Part shown: positions 1-12,109 of the stretch, in pieces | Layout of the letters: each line of letters starts with the position of its first letter | Position numbering within the stretch: position 1 is the stretch's first letter | From: Macrotis lagotis | Lineage: Eukaryota > Chordata > Mammalia > Peramelemorphia > Peramelidae | NCBI RefSeq assembly: GCF_037893015.1 | Contig: NC_133666.1 | Span: 224,269,258-224,333,257 of the forward strand | Direction of reading: 5' to 3' | Length of the DNA stretch: 64,000 nt | Notes under the pieces: model-generated | Database searches by the model: none | What the model was told of the DNA's origin: nothing | The model's input: the letters and a program-made list of their open reading frames with translations, nothing else | Translations under genes and position numbers: made by a program

Positions 1-319
1 GAGGATTCAGAGAAAGCTGCAGATCAAGACCTCACTCTATGAGAAATCTAAGTTTCATTTTGACTGTAGACATATCCTTCATTACCATAGTGAACTCAAT
101 TACTTTATGTTTATATTCAGAAAATTATTGAACAAATTTATTCTATAGTTTTCTTTATTTAGGTATTTGTAATCTTAACATATATAGCCTTGTTGGGAAG
201 AAGTCATTAAAAAGGATATGTTTTGCCCTCCTGAGTCAAATGCTTTTTGAATATCAACAGAAATTTTTCTGTTGTGAAGATGTATCCTATCCGATATGAA
301 TAATAGTAAAGCAAGAATA

Positions 320-510
320 CTCATTATTATTTGAAGTAGTTCTGGAAATACTAGCTATGGCAAGCAATAAGACAAGAAGAGAATAAAATTAAAGACATGA
401 ATTTTGTCAAAAAGAAGAGGAAAAAATCATCCTCATATGCAGATGATAAATAGATTTCTTACAAAATCCCAGAGAATCAAAGAAACTAAGATCATTAGTA
501 GCAGACTGGA
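320..510 (+). mobile_element. LINE-1 ORF2 relic (reverse transcriptase region)
   Basis: Resembles the L1 segment coding for the RT core (tactcattattatttgaagt...gcagatgat, the YADD-like area) but is full of stops. Short and decayed. The 60 bases before it may belong to it. Confidence 0.5.
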
Positions 511-757
511 CCACTTAGCTTAATTCACCTAAAGACTGGCTCCAAACTATAACATCATCTTCAGGATATTTTGTCATCTCCCTGCCTATGTATGTAACCT
601 CAACCCCACCACCTTATCCCCATTCTGTGAGTCACATTCTAAAGTGAACCTTCTGCCTACTGGGAGGAGAGGAAAATGGCTCCACCCACATGAAAATGAG
701 AGACAAACCAAGAGGAAGTTAATTTTCTTCAGTCAAATACTAACTGTGGTATTCTCA

Positions 758-760
<3 letters not shown>

Positions 761-799
<39 letters not shown>
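761..799. repeat. (AT)n microsatellite
   Basis: About 39 bp of pure AT dinucleotides. Confidence 0.97.
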
Positions 800-802
<3 letters not shown>

Positions 803-1089
803 AATCCCAGAAGAAAATCTTTTAAAATTTAATCAAATAAGTATTTTTAAAAGCTATCAAAAGTCCTTTGGTTCTTAGAAAAAAATTTCAACTGATAAAC
901 AGTTATTTTCCTCTCCCTCTTCCCCTCCCCTATTCTATTGAGAAAAAAAAATACTTATGACAGATATGCATTGTCAAATAAAACAAATTCCCACATTAAC
1001 CATGTTCAAAAATGTATGTCTCATTGTACATCTTTCCTCCATCATCCATCAGGAGGTGGTTAGTATTTTCCATCAAGTAATATTCATCA

Positions 1090-1428
1090 AATAACACCTT
1101 GAACAATTATGAAAATACAGTTTGTATAACCTATATTAAATTGCTTGCCTTCTCAATAAGAATGTCAGGAAGGGAGGATGAGAATTTGGAACTCAAAATT
1201 TTAAAAAATGAATGTTAAAAGTTGTTTTTCGGGGCGGCTAGGTGGTACAGTGGATAGAGCACCGGCCTTGGAGTCAGGAGTACCTGAGTTCAAATCCGAC
1301 CTCAGACACTTGATAATTACCTAGCTGTATGGCCTTGGGCAAGCCACTTAACCCCATTGACTTGAAAAATCTAAAAAAAAGTTGCTTTTCATATAACTGG
1401 GGAAAAATAAAATACTAATAAAGAAAAT
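1090..1428 (+). mobile_element. LINE-1 3' end, interrupted by a SINE
   Basis: Marsupial L1-type tail: cctatattaaattgcttgcc, gaatttggaactcaaaattt, aatgttaaaa, and a closing ggggaaaaataaaata. The SINE at 1231-1376 splits it. Confidence 0.65.
1231..1376 (+). mobile_element. WSINE1-like SINE
   Basis: Full-length: head GGGGCGGCTAGGTGGTACAG, middle GAGTTCAAATCCGACCTCAG, tail taaccccattg plus A-run. Target duplication aaaagttgtttttc (1217-1230) and aaaagttgcttttc (1377-1390), one mismatch. Confidence 0.9.
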
Positions 1429-1537
1429 AAATAATAGAGATAGGAAAATGGGATACAGTACTATATATATATATGTAATTATATATAAAACATAGATATA
1501 TGTGTGCACATAGTTGGGCTTATATGTGTGTATGTAT

Positions 1538-1538
<1 letters not shown>

Positions 1539-1580
<42 letters not shown>
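1539..1580. repeat. (CA)n microsatellite
   Basis: 21 CA units, followed within 300 bp by a second shorter (CA)n at the end of the next SINE. Confidence 0.97.
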
Positions 1581-1584
<4 letters not shown>

Positions 1585-1659
1585 CAACCCCAATTCCCAC
1601 ATTACTCATGCCCCAAAATCTCATTCTGGATTTTGATCCCATCACATATACATATGGGC

Positions 1660-1892
1660 ATAACCAGCTAGTACAGAGTCAGGAAGACTCATTTTCCTGA
1701 GTTCAAATTTGGGCTCAGATACTTCCTACCTGTGTGACTTGGGCAAGTCACTTTACCCTGTTTGTCTCAGGTTCCTCCTTTGTAAAATGAGCTGGAGGAA
1801 ATGGCAAACCACTTCAGTGCTAAGAAAATTCCAAATGGGATCTTGAAAAGTCAAAAATGACTGAACAACACAGACACACACACACACACATA
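1660..1892 (+). mobile_element. Older CORE-SINE (MAR1/MIR type) with CA tail
   Basis: Carries ggcaagtcactttaccctgt, gtaaaatgagctggaggaaa and a tail aaaatgactgaacaacac that runs into (CA)n at 1870-1892. Confidence 0.8.
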
Positions 1893-2729
1893 GATATACA
1901 TATATGAAAGCATGTACACATATACACACACATCTCTTTCTAAACAAGACTCACTGAAGAAGATAAGTGAGCTTTGGACTTGATGTCAGTGTCTTTATTA
2001 CTGAAAACATCTGCATGCAGACTACTAAAACCTGTAACACCATATGTATTTTTCAACCATACCCTAAATTTACTATGGCCACACAAACTAGAATTCTCTT
2101 GACTTTGACTAGATCAGTCTGTTAGATGCCAAGTAACAGATATACATATTCATCTTTAGATATTTTCCATGAAAAGCTGATAATAAGTTTCAATAAAGCA
2201 ACTTAATTCTCTTATCTAGACTAGATTCTCCCAGTGGGTGGAACATTCCAACTTTCTAAGTGAAAAGAAAGCTGTTTCCAGGTCACTTGTCATTGAGTAG
2301 TCCCCAACAATACTATTCATCCCTTATTGGGCCTCTAATATAATCTTTAAAAACAAAACAAAATCTCTTACAAAAGGCTTAGTTGTAATAATTTAAACAT
2401 AATTTAGACATAATTCATATGGTCTGATTTTATGAATCAATTTTGCCAAATAAGTCTTGGTAATGGAAAGGGCAAATGGAGACCCATGTCTTCTCAATTT
2501 AGTGCTTCTTTGCTTAGATTTATTGTAAGGCCTCTAATATACTACTGACATTTTTATTTATTTATTAATTACATTCACCATTCCAATCTTATTCTGTTGC
2601 CTATTCACCTTGGCATCTCTACACATTTATCAATCACAAGATTCATATATGGACCAAACTTCCCTCATATTCCTTGGACATACCTCTCACTCCAATGCTT
2701 CTGCCCAAAATATGATGAACAAATATGAC

Positions 2730-3350
2730 ACTCTTCATGGAATTTATAAACAACTTTCTATTTCTTTTAAATATACAAAGTTGCCATATTAATTTCTTTT
2801 TTTTCCCTTTTTCTCTTCCCCCACCTTCCTGTGCCCTTGAGATGGCCATGCATATATGCATATACATATGTGTGTAAAATTATTCTATATTATCTTTCTT
2901 CAAATGTCTTTTATAATTAATTTGGGTAGTTATAATAATCAATATAATTCATTTGCTCAAAGTCATTGTTAAAATAATATTGTTACTGTATACAATGTCC
3001 TCTTGGTTCTATTCATTTCTCTTTTAATTATTTCATACAAATCTTTCCATGTTTTTCTAAGATCATTGATTTAATCATTTCTTATAGCACAATAGTATCT
3101 CTTCCCAATCATATACCATAGCTTGTTCAACCATTCCCCAACTGATGGGCTTCCCTGCAATTTCTAGTTCTTTGACACCACAAAGAGAGCTGCGATAAAC
3201 ATTTAGAACATTCTATGCCCAAAGAGTTATTAAACTTCCTATATCCTTTGATTTAGCAATGTTATTACTAAGTTTTTTTCCCCTCAGATATTTATTCCAC
3301 TGTCAAAAGGAATGTAAATTTTGATCTCTGAAACCTTGGAAGATATCTTG
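2730..3350 (-). mobile_element. LINE-1 3' end with 5' inversion (twin priming)
   Basis: 2730-3205 reads as L1 on the minus strand (the reverse complement contains aagcccatcagttggggaat and acatggaaagatttgtatga, then the 3' UTR). 3209-3350 is the adjoining upstream L1 segment on the plus strand (atgcccaaagagttattaaa). Same subfamily as the element at 24460-25420. Confidence 0.7.
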
Positions 3351-3390
3351 GGTTTACAGGTTAGATTTCTTTCTTAAGAACCATGCCTTA

Positions 3391-3552
3391 GGGGTTAGCT
3401 AGGTGGCATAGTGGATAAAGCACCAGCCCTAGAGTCAGGAGTACCTGGGTTCAAATCCGATCTCAGACACTTAATAATTACCTAGCTGTGTGGGCTTGGG
3501 CAAGCCTCTTAACCCCATTGCCTAGCAAAAACCTTAAAAAAAAAAAAAGAAA
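3391..3552 (+). mobile_element. WSINE1-like SINE
   Basis: Full-length with an A-rich tail. A perfect 15-bp target duplication AAGAACCATGCCTTA lies at 3376-3390 and 3553-3567, evidence of an L1-mobilised, fairly recent insertion. Confidence 0.95.
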
Positions 3553-3764
3553 AAGAACCATGCCTTAAACCCAAATCACTTTGACTCATCAACTAGCCAA
3601 CAATAGGTCTCAGGTCAAGTCTCATTTTGAGGACAGAAACCTAGGTTAAAAAGTGGTCATTCTTTGCCTCAATTTTTATCTAACCTTAATTCCTGATGAG
3701 ACATTGCTTCAGTCAGACTGAATGCTATTAAAGACTTGAACTTAAAGAAGTCAACTTCTCCCAC

Positions 3765-3945
3765 TTCAGCCAGAGCCAGCTCCTGTCATCCTGATCCATA
3801 TTTGGCCACTGGACCCAGATGGTTTCTGAGGAGAAAGTGAGGCTGGTGACTTGACACAACTTTCCATGACTTAAATCCAATTTATTTTCATGTCATGGCA
3901 TCATCTCCCTAAAGTCACAGTCCTTTTTGAGAACAAAGGACAACA
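3765..3945 (+). mobile_element. 3' part of a long-tailed CORE-SINE
   Basis: Shares gacccagatggtttctgagg, catggcatcatctc and aaaggacaacaa with the fuller copy at 10845-11155. The subfamily was not assigned. Confidence 0.7.
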
Positions 3946-4705
3946 ATTCTCTTGGGTATATGAACTTCGCTTTCTGGGTGCTGTTTTTCACCTCCTCCCG
4001 AGGTGAAGCCTTGGTACAAGTCAGTGTAAAGCTGTGGCTTTATTCAAGTTCCTGTAATATAATTTTGTAGTATATTTGAGGAGCAAAGTCTCCCCTAGGG
4101 CTTGCCTCACCAGTCATCTCCAGGGAGAAATGATGACCTCAGCCACTGCTGCATCTCAGCAGGACTCCACTGTTCCCATAGTCAACCTGGTCATTACCAG
4201 GTGTGGCTCTATTGACCTACTCCTGGCTTCCAGATTTATCTGGAATCCTTGGCTGAAATGCTGACTTTTCCTCATAGATTTCACCCCTTCCTCCCCCACC
4301 CCCACCCCACTTAAAGTTCACACATTTTCAAGCTACAGTTCTTTTAGAATAGGGCAAAAATCCTAACACTTCCAGAAAATGGAATATGAGAAGAGGGAGA
4401 GGTGAATCTTATGGACTTTTAAAAAATGGGATCTTTCAAAACAGTGGCTGAAAAGGGATACAATCCCCTAAGGAATTTTTATCTCAGACACCAAATTCTT
4501 TGGAAGCTGGGCAGGGCCACATTTAGCTAGCTACATGTCCTAGACTTCATTCTAATTTTTGGTTTCTATTTCCTGGTCCTTGGAAGAAAATCCTAAATGA
4601 AGATCTTCTCCTGGTGGGGGGTGGGGGTGGAGTGGAAGGGCATTGCTCCTGGTGTCAGGGGAGTTGATTTCAAACTCTCTTTTTTTACATTTAAACCTGG
4701 GTGAA

Positions 4706-4892
4706 TGTGGGGCAGCAGGGAAGAGCAATGGATAATGCAGGGTTTGGAGTCAAGAATACCTAGTTTGAATCCAGCCTCAGACACTTACTAGCTATGTGAC
4801 CCTGGGCAAGTCACTTAACCCTATTTGCCTCAGTTTCCTTGCCTGTAAAAAAGAAAACCCTACAGAGCTGGACACAACTGAACAGTCACAAC
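4706..4892 (+). mobile_element. CORE-SINE (MAR1/MIR type)
   Basis: ggggcagcagggaagagcaa head, gtgaccctgggcaagtcact core and a ggacacaactgaacag tail. Confidence 0.8.
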
Positions 4893-4914
4893 CTATGTGT
4901 ATGAGCCTTGAAAA

Positions 4915-5010
4915 AATCACAATTTCTCCAGAACTTGTTTCCTCATCTAGAAAACAAGGGAGTTGGATTGAACGACCTCCAAGGTCTCTTCCAGAACAAT
5001 TCAGAGGAAG
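4915..5010 (+). repeat. MIR/THER-like fragment
   Basis: tttcctcatctagaaaacaa, then ttggattgaacgacctccaa, a pattern common in old mammalian SINE ends. Confidence 0.55.
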
Positions 5011-5879
5011 CTCTGCCACAGAACCTCCCCCTCCCCCAAGCTGAGCATGTCTCTTAAGGTTTCTATGAGATTTGAAACCTCATCATGCAAATGAATCGAA
5101 CCCGAAACATAAACTACCTTCTGGGGCAGGGCAGGGTCATAGTCTGTCTACCACCAATGGGGTTCCGGAACTTTCAGTTAAGTTTGTACTAACAAACCTT
5201 TATTGCCCACTCTGCGTAAATTTTTTTATTTCACAATTTTGCACAGGGATATATCCACTTCCCACTTTGTCTTTTTCTCTCTCTGGTGGGGAGGGGGAGA
5301 AGTCTGGTGGGAAGAGAAGAGGATTCTGAAAGTCTAATTGAAAAATCATTGGTCATTTCCTGGCAAATCTTTAACCTTGCCTTTCCTTATCCCAAAACAA
5401 AAGTAGATGAGCATTTGAGTATGCACATGTTTGTGTATATGAAAAGGTTGCCTTGTCCATTCCACATCAGACCACTGTGAGTTTCTCTTTCTTCTTTCCT
5501 TTTTAATTATTCTTGTGGGGCCAATTCTATAGCAACCTTTTTAGGCTCTTCAAAATAAGAGCAAATATTTTTTCTATTTGCTGATTTTCCTGTTGGGCAG
5601 GAAAGCGTTAAAGGCAGAAATGTGGGAGAGCTCTGTTCAGGAGAGCTTGCAGAACCAACTATTAAATTGACAAGCTTCCAAATCAGTTATTGAGTTTTTG
5701 AGTGTTTGAGTTTTCCAAGTCAATTTTGAGTTATTGGGTTTTTTTAAATTTAGATTTAAAAGGATGGTGGAGAAAATGTTAATAATTCAGATTAAATTTA
5801 CAAGAGATATAAATATATATATCAATGATATATCAATATATTTTATATTTTATATATGAATTGAATGACTTAACAAATT

Positions 5880-6405
5880 ATGGTAAATGAATGTGATGGA
5901 GTAGTATTGTTCTATAAGAAATCTTCAGAGGTGGACTTCAGAAAAACCTGGAAGAATTTGCATGAGCTGATGCTGAGTGAAATGAGAAAAACCATTGTAC
6001 CCATTAACAGCAACATTGTGTGATGATCAACTATGATGGACTTAGCTTCTCTGAAGTAGTTCACTGATCAAAGATAATTCTTAAAGACTTGTGATGGAAA
6101 ATACCATCCACATCCAGAGAAAAACTATGAAGTCTGAATACAGACCAAAGCATAGTATTTTCGCTTTTTAAAACTTGTTTTGTATATTTTTTCTTTCTCA
6201 TGATTTTTTGTTCCCTGAGGTTCTGATTCTTCTTTCATAACATAACTAATATGAAAATAAATTCAACATGATTATATGTGTATAACCTATATCAGATTAC
6301 TAATAGTGGGAGGGGAGAGGAAAAGAAAGGAGGTAAAAAAAATGTGGAACTCAAAAGTTTACAAGTTTGCAATTCGAAAAATAAAATGACATTAAAAATG
6401 ATTTG
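5880..6405 (+). mobile_element. LINE-1 3' end
   Basis: L1 ORF2 end and 3' UTR, diverged: atgtgatggagtagtattgt, gaaaaacctggaagaatttg, aataaattcaacatgattat, ending ...gtggaactcaaaagttt and an A-rich end. Confidence 0.7.
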
Positions 6406-6460
6406 TGTGTATATATACATGTGTGTATGCATACATTATATACACATATATATACACAAA

Positions 6461-6617
6461 TATAACCAGATATATGAGATTAGCCACCACTGGATACCAA
6501 AAAAGATAAAATAGTACCAGATCCAGGTTCTGGATCCAAGTTCAGAAGACCTATGTTTAAATTCCATCTCTACTTGTGTGTCTTTTTGATAAATTCTTTA
6601 AACTCTAGGCCTCATCT
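6461..6617 (+). repeat. Copy A of a 160-bp direct duplication
   Basis: About nine tenths identical to 8214-8375 in the same orientation, 1.75 kb away. It contains a MIR-like stretch and the imperfect palindrome GATCCAGGTTCTGGATC. Confidence 0.85.
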
Positions 6618-7309
6618 GTACAATCCACATAATTTTGAATTAGCTGATTTTGAAGATCTCTTCCAGCTTTAAATATGCTTATAATTCAAATCCATCCGCA
6701 CCTCCTCCATACCTAGCACACATACACATACACATATGCATACCTACACATACACACACAATTGAAACACTGGGTCTCCTTATTTTCCCAGGCTGGAAAT
6801 CTGGTAATTACCAGTGGTCTAACTTGACTACTGGTCAGCATGGTAGCTTTAATCTGTTCCATTTCCTACCTGGGCCTGCTCTCCCTTTGTTGGGCAAGCT
6901 GGCAGGTTGTACATTTTTATATACATAAAGTTATGACCATGTCGAGTAGTTCTGTTTTGCATTTCTGTTACCAGAAGAAAAGTCCTTTGGTTAAACCTTC
7001 AACGGAAGAAGGCACTTCTCAAGCTTCCGTTTTTTGACTATCTGATGCAGTCTCCCAGAAAGGCTGCAGTGTGTTACTTATTTACAGAAACTGCAAGTGT
7101 GTTTTTTTCTCAAGAGGAAGCAAATGCATCAAAAATCATAATACAGGAAGTCATTCTTGTGTTCTTTGGCACGTGATCTTTCTTGCTTCTTACTGTAGGG
7201 TCTGTATACTTCATAAATTTATTCATATGAACAATCACCCAGGTTCAAAATTATGAGAGGTTTTACTTAATGCTTTAGGATACAGCAGATGGAAAGTTGA
7301 TTGAATAGG

Positions 7310-7480
7310 ATAGCATGAGGGAATGAGCACTGTACTCTTTGGACTTCAAGTGAAAACTGAATTCAGGTTTAGCTATGATACTTACTAATTGTGTATACCC
7401 GGGCAATTCTTTTATCTTCACCAAAGCTCAATTTCCTCATTTATAAAATAGAAATAATAATACCTTCCATTTTGTCTGCT
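7310..7480 (+). repeat. MIR-like SINE
   Basis: Diverged gagcactgtac...gggcaattc...aatttcctcatttataaaat...taataatacc order typical of MIR. Confidence 0.65.
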
Positions 7481-7799
7481 AGAATCCTTGTTCTGTTGCC
7501 AACAAACTGTTCTTCAAATTAAACCTGGAACGTTTTACACACACACACACACACTCCACATTTATATGTACATGTATGTCTGTATGTGTTTGTATGTATA
7601 TATACATATAAACAGGGACATACATAGAAAATGTTTGTGATCCCCTCAATAAAATATAAGGATTGGAACTGTTTTTGTCAAGTCAGCAAGCATTTATCAA
7701 GAACCTGTTTTGTGTTAGGCAAGGTCCACTTCTCTTCACTATCTAATGAGGTAGACAATTTTCAAATAACTATGTTTGAATGAGATATACATGAAATAA

Positions 7800-8080
7800 A
7801 TAGGGGAAATTATTCCTGGAATAGCACTAGCATTGAGGGGAATTAAGAAAGATTTCTTACCTAAGAGGGGACTTTAGTTGAGACTTACAGGAAGTTGGGA
7901 AGGTCAGGAGATGGAGATGAGAAAGAAGGCAGAGCATTTCAGGCACTGGAATTCCCAGCCATTGGAAATGCCTGTGGCCTGGAGATGGAAGGAACAGCCT
8001 GGAGGTCGGGGTGGCTAGATCTTTAGTGTAAGTTGAGAGAAATATGTCTAAGAAGACTGGAAGGATAGGAAGAAATCAAA
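7800..8080 (+). repeat. Unclassified interspersed family, copy 1
   Basis: Contains gaattaagaaagatttctta, catttcaggcactggaattc and agaagactggaaggatagga. Related pieces are at 12110, 20800, 55440 and 62400, all in the plus orientation. Confidence 0.6.
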
Positions 8081-8136
8081 TTTTTGTCTTTGGATGGCAC
8101 ACCATCTCCCATAGAGCTACCATTTGTTAGGAATCA

Positions 8137-8179
8137 GACATAGACAGACATAGACACAGACACAGACATAGACATAGAG
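8137..8179. repeat. (GACATA/GACACA)n short tandem repeat
   Basis: Imperfect hexamer array cagacatagacagacataga... just before duplication copy B. Confidence 0.85.
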
Positions 8180-8213
8180 TGTGTGCACACATTAAATACA
8201 TATATGTACACAT

Positions 8214-8375
8214 ACATAACCAGATAAATAGATATGAGATCAGTCACTACTGGATACCAAAAAAAATAAAATAATACCAGATCCAGGTTCTGGATCCAGG
8301 TTCAGAAGACCTATGTTTAAATTCCATCTCTACTTGTGTACCTTTTGATAAATTCCTTAAACTCTAGGCCTCATC
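8214..8375 (+). repeat. Copy B of a 160-bp direct duplication
   Basis: Pair of 6461-6617. Both copies start after an AT/GT-rich tract (acacat..., ataaccagat), which could have mediated unequal exchange. Confidence 0.85.
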
Positions 8376-8508
8376 TAGATAGACATAGATATAGATATTA
8401 TGTGTGTGTGTGTATGTATATGCTTATAAATTTCAAATTGATTTGAATATTGAACTCTCAGGACTGTTTTGAGAAAAGCATTTGGTAAAATGTAAAAACA
8501 TCATCTAA

Positions 8509-8652
8509 AGGGGTGGCTAGGTGGCACAGTGGATAGAGCACCGACCCTGGAGTCAGGAGTACTTGAGTTCAAATCTGGCCTCAGACACTTAATAATTACC
8601 TAGCTGTGTGGCCTTGGGCAATCCACTTAAGCCCATTGCCTTACAAAAAAAA
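8509..8652 (+). mobile_element. WSINE1-like SINE
   Basis: Full-length, flanked by ATCATCTAA at 8500-8508 and 8653-8661. Confidence 0.9.
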
Positions 8653-8799
8653 ATCATCTAAGATCATATTATTTTAAACCTTACTAGAGCTGAACGTTTT
8701 TAAGCATTGAAGTGGGTATCTTGGAAAAAATATTAAAGTGGAAAATTAGAATCCTAAATATCCTGCACAGTAGGTATTGACTGGGCCTGTCAGAAACAG

Positions 8800-9058
8800 T
8801 TGAGTTAAAATTTGGACTCAGATACTCAATAGCTGTGTGTCCCTGGACAAGTCACTTAACCACTCTGTACCTCAGTTTCTTCAATTATAAAATGGGATAT
8901 ATAATAACACCTAGCTTGCAGAGTTCTTTTGAGAAACAAATAAGATAATATTTATAAAGTAATTAGCATAGTATCTGGTACATAATAAGTATTAAATAAA
9001 TGCTAGCAGTTATTATTATTAGCAGTAGTAGTAGTAGTAGCAGCAGCAGCAGCAGCAG
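8800..9058 (+). repeat. MIR-like SINE with trinucleotide tail
   Basis: MIR core (gtccctggacaagtcactta, tcaattataaaatgggat, taagtattaaataaatgcta) followed by (TTA)n, (GTA)n and (GCA)n at 9012-9058. Confidence 0.75.
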
Positions 9059-9974
9059 ATCTTTTCTTTTAGCATTAATTAAATACTTTATTGAATAAAT
9101 ATAGTACCAAACAAAATGCATTCAAATGCTTTCTCAAAAAAAAAATTAGTCCATTTGAAAAGCCTTTCCTATTCAGTCTAATGACCAACACAATAAAGGC
9201 AGATTTGCTAGTTTAACATAATTGGCTGATTTTATACAGCATTTATATCTTTTAGTCCAAAGTAAATTATTAAATGATAGAGAACATCTAATACAACCAT
9301 TTCTACAGAACTAGGAAATAAATTTCTAATAAAGAAAGACTTTACAGACCCCATATCTTTTATACCCAACCTCAACAGTCTAACTGTAAAGGAGACCAGT
9401 AGCTCTTTCCCCAGAAGAGCTCACTAAAGTCACTTTGCTATCAAAAATCTGTATTTCTGATCCATTATGAGCATGGAGACAAGATTCAATATTCTCAAAG
9501 AAAGAAGCACAATGCATGTTGTGAATCGCCTATTCAGTAGCAGCAGCACTCATTCAAAACCATCTGGAGGAGGAGATCTTTGAAGAAAATAAAGTCAAGG
9601 AGTTTTGGTAGGCTTTGGTCCATTTGAATTTGAGGTTGTCAGAACATGTGAACAGCAAGATATTAAATTAATCATACTGCAAAACTCCTAAACCCTCCAA
9701 AGTCCACATAAAGTTAATTATGCAACTACTGAAGGTATTTGAGACTAAATTCTTTAGGTAATAGGAGAAAACAGGTAGAAAGCTTATTAATTGGCACTGG
9801 AGAAATGTAAAATACTTAGAGAACTCTCAGCAGCCCCAGCTTTACCTTCAGGATTTGGGGAACCTAGCTCTAGAGAAGGAATTCCCCCAGCTCTTGAAAT
9901 TACCTTGCCTCAAAATTCCTTCCCCTTCCCCAACCCATGTGAAGGAAAGAAGGGGATCTGAGAGAGCAAGAGCT

Positions 9975-9977
<3 letters not shown>

Positions 9978-10059
<82 letters not shown>

Positions 10060-10072
10060 ACACACAAACACA
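9978..10072. repeat. (CT)n(CA)n compound microsatellite
   Basis: About 30 bp of CT passing into about 65 bp of CA with a few interruptions near the end. Confidence 0.97.
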
Positions 10073-10384
10073 CCCTCAGTGAATGTAAAATAAACAATGG
10101 ATCTTTGGGTGAGCTTCTTACCTTAAATGGTATTAAATGTATCCACACTAGAACAAATTCAAGGTCTTCATTTTATGAGTGAAGATCACAACCTTTCCAT
10201 ATCATTTTTTGCTGTGTGATTTTCATCCATGTCTCCTTATAAGTTCACCACACAGGGTCCATTTAACTTACTGGGGTTGTTTTTGTGTTTCCCAAACATT
10301 ACAAGGATACCAGTGAAGCTCTTGGGCAATCAGTTATCCCTTGTTCTTGGCAAGTGATCAACCCAACTTCTTTCAATGTCATAC

Positions 10385-10544
10385 TTTTTTTTTTTTTTTT
10401 TTAGATTTTTCAAGGCAGTGGGGTTAAGGGCTTGCCCAAGGCCACACAGCTAGGTAATTATTAAGTGTCTGAGGCCGGATTTGAACTCAGGTACTCCTGA
10501 CTCCAGGACTGGTACTCTATCCACTGTGCCACCTAGCCGCCCCC
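10385..10544 (-). mobile_element. WSINE1-like SINE
   Basis: Poly-T start, GGCAGTGGGGTTAAGGGCTT, CCACCTAGCCGCCCC end. A short flanking CATAC repeat is the only target duplication seen. Confidence 0.9.
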
Positions 10545-10844
10545 ATACATTTCTTTAATGACATTTATCTATTATTGCTTCTTCCTGCATCCTTATCAGT
10601 AAGGTTTTACAGCCTGTTTGAATCCACCATGTTCCTTTTGATTATTATTTTAATGTATGATTCTAAACTTAATCCTTAACAACACCAGGTAACTATTTTA
10701 TTAAAAAGGTCATTAAAACAAAATTTCAATTTCCCAAAGGCAGTCTATCCCATTTCTCTTTTTTTGTTTTGTTAAATTCTGACCACAATTCTATTATTCA
10801 TTAACAGTGTCTGTACAAGATGTATATAATGCTGTATAAAGTTT

Positions 10845-11155
10845 ACAGCTAGGTGGCGCAGTGGATAGAGCACTGGCCTTGGAGTCAGGAGAACAGGAGT
10901 TTGAATTCAGTCTCAGACACTTAACACTTGACCTTGGGCAAATAACTTAACCCTGATTGCTTCACATTCAAGGCCATTTCTGGTTGTCCTGATTCATATC
11001 TTGAACCTTGAACCCAGATGGTTCTGGAGGAGAAAGAGAGGTTGGTGATTTAGCACAGCATCCCTTCATTCAACTCCAGTTCATATGCTTGTCATGGCAT
11101 CATCTCTTTGATGTCATGGTCTTCTTTGACAATGAAGGACAAACATCAATTACAT
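10845..11155 (+). mobile_element. Long-tailed CORE-SINE, nearly full
   Basis: SINE head (acagctaggtggcgcagtgg), CORE, then a tail of about 150 bp with aacccagatggttctggagg, gtcatggcatcatctc and aatgaaggacaaaca. It gives the pattern for the partial copies at 3765, 16911, 60956 and 61285. Confidence 0.8.
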
Positions 11156-11820
11156 ATCATACTCTGGACCATAGAAATTCTTCATCCATTTGGTATTTTC
11201 TGTGAACATATTTGATCCAAGAAAGGGCTGGATGATCACTTGTAGTACATGGTACAGAGTGACTTCTTTCTCAGAATGAGATGGTTTCTGAAGTTTCTTT
11301 CAACTCTGAGATTCTATTATTCTGGGGTTAATATATAAAAAAAAATACTGAGGTGACAAAACAAGAGGGAATCAGTTGTAAGAGGTTATCAAATTCAATT
11401 TATTACAAATTAATAATAATTTAACAAACACTTAGAGAACTTAACCTTAAGAGAAATGTAAAGTTGATATCTCAGGTCTCTGATTTCATTTAGCTAATTA
11501 TCTAGTAAAGAAATATATAACAAATTCATATGTACTACAAAACAGCATCTCAAGAAAAGTTATAATAATAATGATAGCTGGTATTTCTATAACATTTTGG
11601 TAGGTAAAGTTTTTAATCTTTAATTGCCCCTGTTTTATGGATGAAGAAATTGGGGCAAATAGAGGGTTGTGACTTGTCCAGGGTTACAAAAGTAGCATCT
11701 GAGGCACAATTTGAACTTAGATCTTTCTGACTAGAGGAATAAGACCACATTCTATCAATTTTACCACCTAACCACCTCTTCATTACTGACAGAAGGTAAG
11801 ATGGCATTTGAATTCGACTT

Positions 11821-11963
11821 TTTTTTTTGCAAGGCAATGGGGTTAAGTGGCATGCCCAAGGCCACACAGCTAGGCAATTATTAAGTATCTGAGATAGCAT
11901 TTGACCTCAGGTACTCCTGACTCCAGGGCCCGTGCTCTATCCACTGTGCCACCTAGGTGCCCC
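11821..11963 (-). mobile_element. WSINE1-like SINE
   Basis: Full-length minus copy, flanked by gaattcgactt (11810-11820) and gagttagactt (11964-11974), two mismatches. Confidence 0.88.
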
Positions 11964-12109
11964 GAGTTAGACTTTTTGACAATATAGGACAGGTAAGAAT
12001 GAAAGGTAAAGACTCAAAGGTAGAAAAGTAAAAGGTATATAGTAGAGAATAGAGTAGAAGCTCAATTTGCAGTACAGACTATGTGGAGGAAAGCAACCTG
12101 AAAGATGTC

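Noticed and set aside
1348-1602. Frames of poly-Val/Cys or His/Thr over (CA)n tracts here and at 9848-10148 and 12275-12466
   Set aside because: Microsatellite translations.
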